This document shows, in pieces, positions 8,206 to 8,342 of a DNA stretch of 8,342 nt; position 1 is the stretch's first letter, and each line of letters starts with the position of its first letter. A model generated the notes under the pieces. It made no database searches, had not been told where the DNA came from, and worked only from the letters and a program-made list of their open reading frames with translations. Location: positions 1-8,342 of the forward strand of contig CAMODR010000041.1 in NCBI GenBank assembly GCA_946611495.1. The letters are read 5' to 3'. The stretch is from an uncultured Methanobrevibacter sp. (GTDB lineage Archaea; Methanobacteriota; Methanobacteria; Methanobacteriales; Methanobacteriaceae). Position numbers and translations under genes: made by a program.

Positions 8206-8252
8206 GATAAGAATAAATTGTTCTTATCCTTATCTTTCTTTTTTTATTTTTT
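8206..8252 (+). terminator. Hairpin plus T-tract terminator after moeA
   Basis: GATAAGAA (8206-8213) pairs with TTCTTATC (8221-8228) across a 7-nt loop; a competing pairing AGATAAG (8205-8211) with CTTATCT (8229-8235) is also possible. A long T-rich run with a few interruptions follows to about 8252. It begins ten bases after the stop codon and is well placed to end the moeA transcript. Confidence 0.75.
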
Positions 8253-8287
8253 CTCTGTTACTATTTATTTAGAGAGTTTTTATTACT

Positions 8288-8342
8288 TTTTTATTCCATT
8301 TAGAATCTATTTTTATTCCATTTAGAATCTATTTTTATTCCA
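8288..8342. repeat. 22-bp tandem repeat, 2.5 copies, cut by window edge
   Basis: The sequence repeats exactly with a 22-bp period from 8288 to the last base: the ATTCCATTTAGAATC core begins at 8294 and 8316 and starts again at 8338. Each unit also holds a short ATTC-N6-GAAT inverted repeat. A degenerate relative (ATTTAGA then TTTTTATTAC) occurs at 8267-8286. The period is too short, and spacers are absent, for a CRISPR array. Its true length is unknown because the window ends inside it. Confidence 0.9.

Noticed and set aside
8288..8342. CRISPR array at the right edge
   Set aside because: The period is 22 bp with no unique spacers between identical units, so it is a simple tandem repeat.

Overview
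The window looks like ordinary chromosomal DNA of an AT-rich methanogenic archaeon, most likely Methanobrevibacter or a close relative in the Methanobacteriales. Support comes from archaeal-type IleRS, small-type PurL and MoeA proteins with acidic, Lys/Asp/Glu-rich composition, from extremely AT-rich spacers against moderately AT-rich genes, from A/T-rich TATA-like boxes, and from GGAG or GGTG ribosome binding sites. The genus call is inference. No RNA gene, CRISPR array, insertion sequence or phage gene was found.

Layout, left to right. A minus-strand gene (428 to 9) encodes a small DUF192-family protein. A 435-nt AT-rich divergent spacer follows. Three plus-strand genes come next: ileS (864-4313, isoleucyl-tRNA synthetase), purL (4463-6673, FGAM synthase large subunit) and moeA (6970-8196, molybdopterin molybdenumtransferase family). 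The two longest extensions suggested by open frames (825 for ileS, 6955 for moeA) start at TTG; the internal ATGs at 864 and 6970, with purine-rich sites in front, are better starts.

ileS and purL are probably co-transcribed, because the 149-nt gap has no U-rich terminator. The gap is built largely from imperfect tandem copies of the ileS 3' end, followed by a compact hairpin just ahead of purL. purL ends in a hairpin plus T-tract terminator. A further spacer with a perfect 18-bp all-A/T inverted repeat leads to moeA, which probably has its own promoter. moeA also ends in a hairpin plus T-tract. The last 55 nt are 2.5 perfect copies of a 22-bp tandem repeat running off the window edge.

The genes are housekeeping functions without an obvious shared pathway: Ile-tRNA charging, the fourth step of purine synthesis, and insertion of Mo (or W) into molybdopterin, which methanogens need for formylmethanofuran dehydrogenase. 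I see no convincing novel biological system. The observations worth checking lie in the non-coding repeats.
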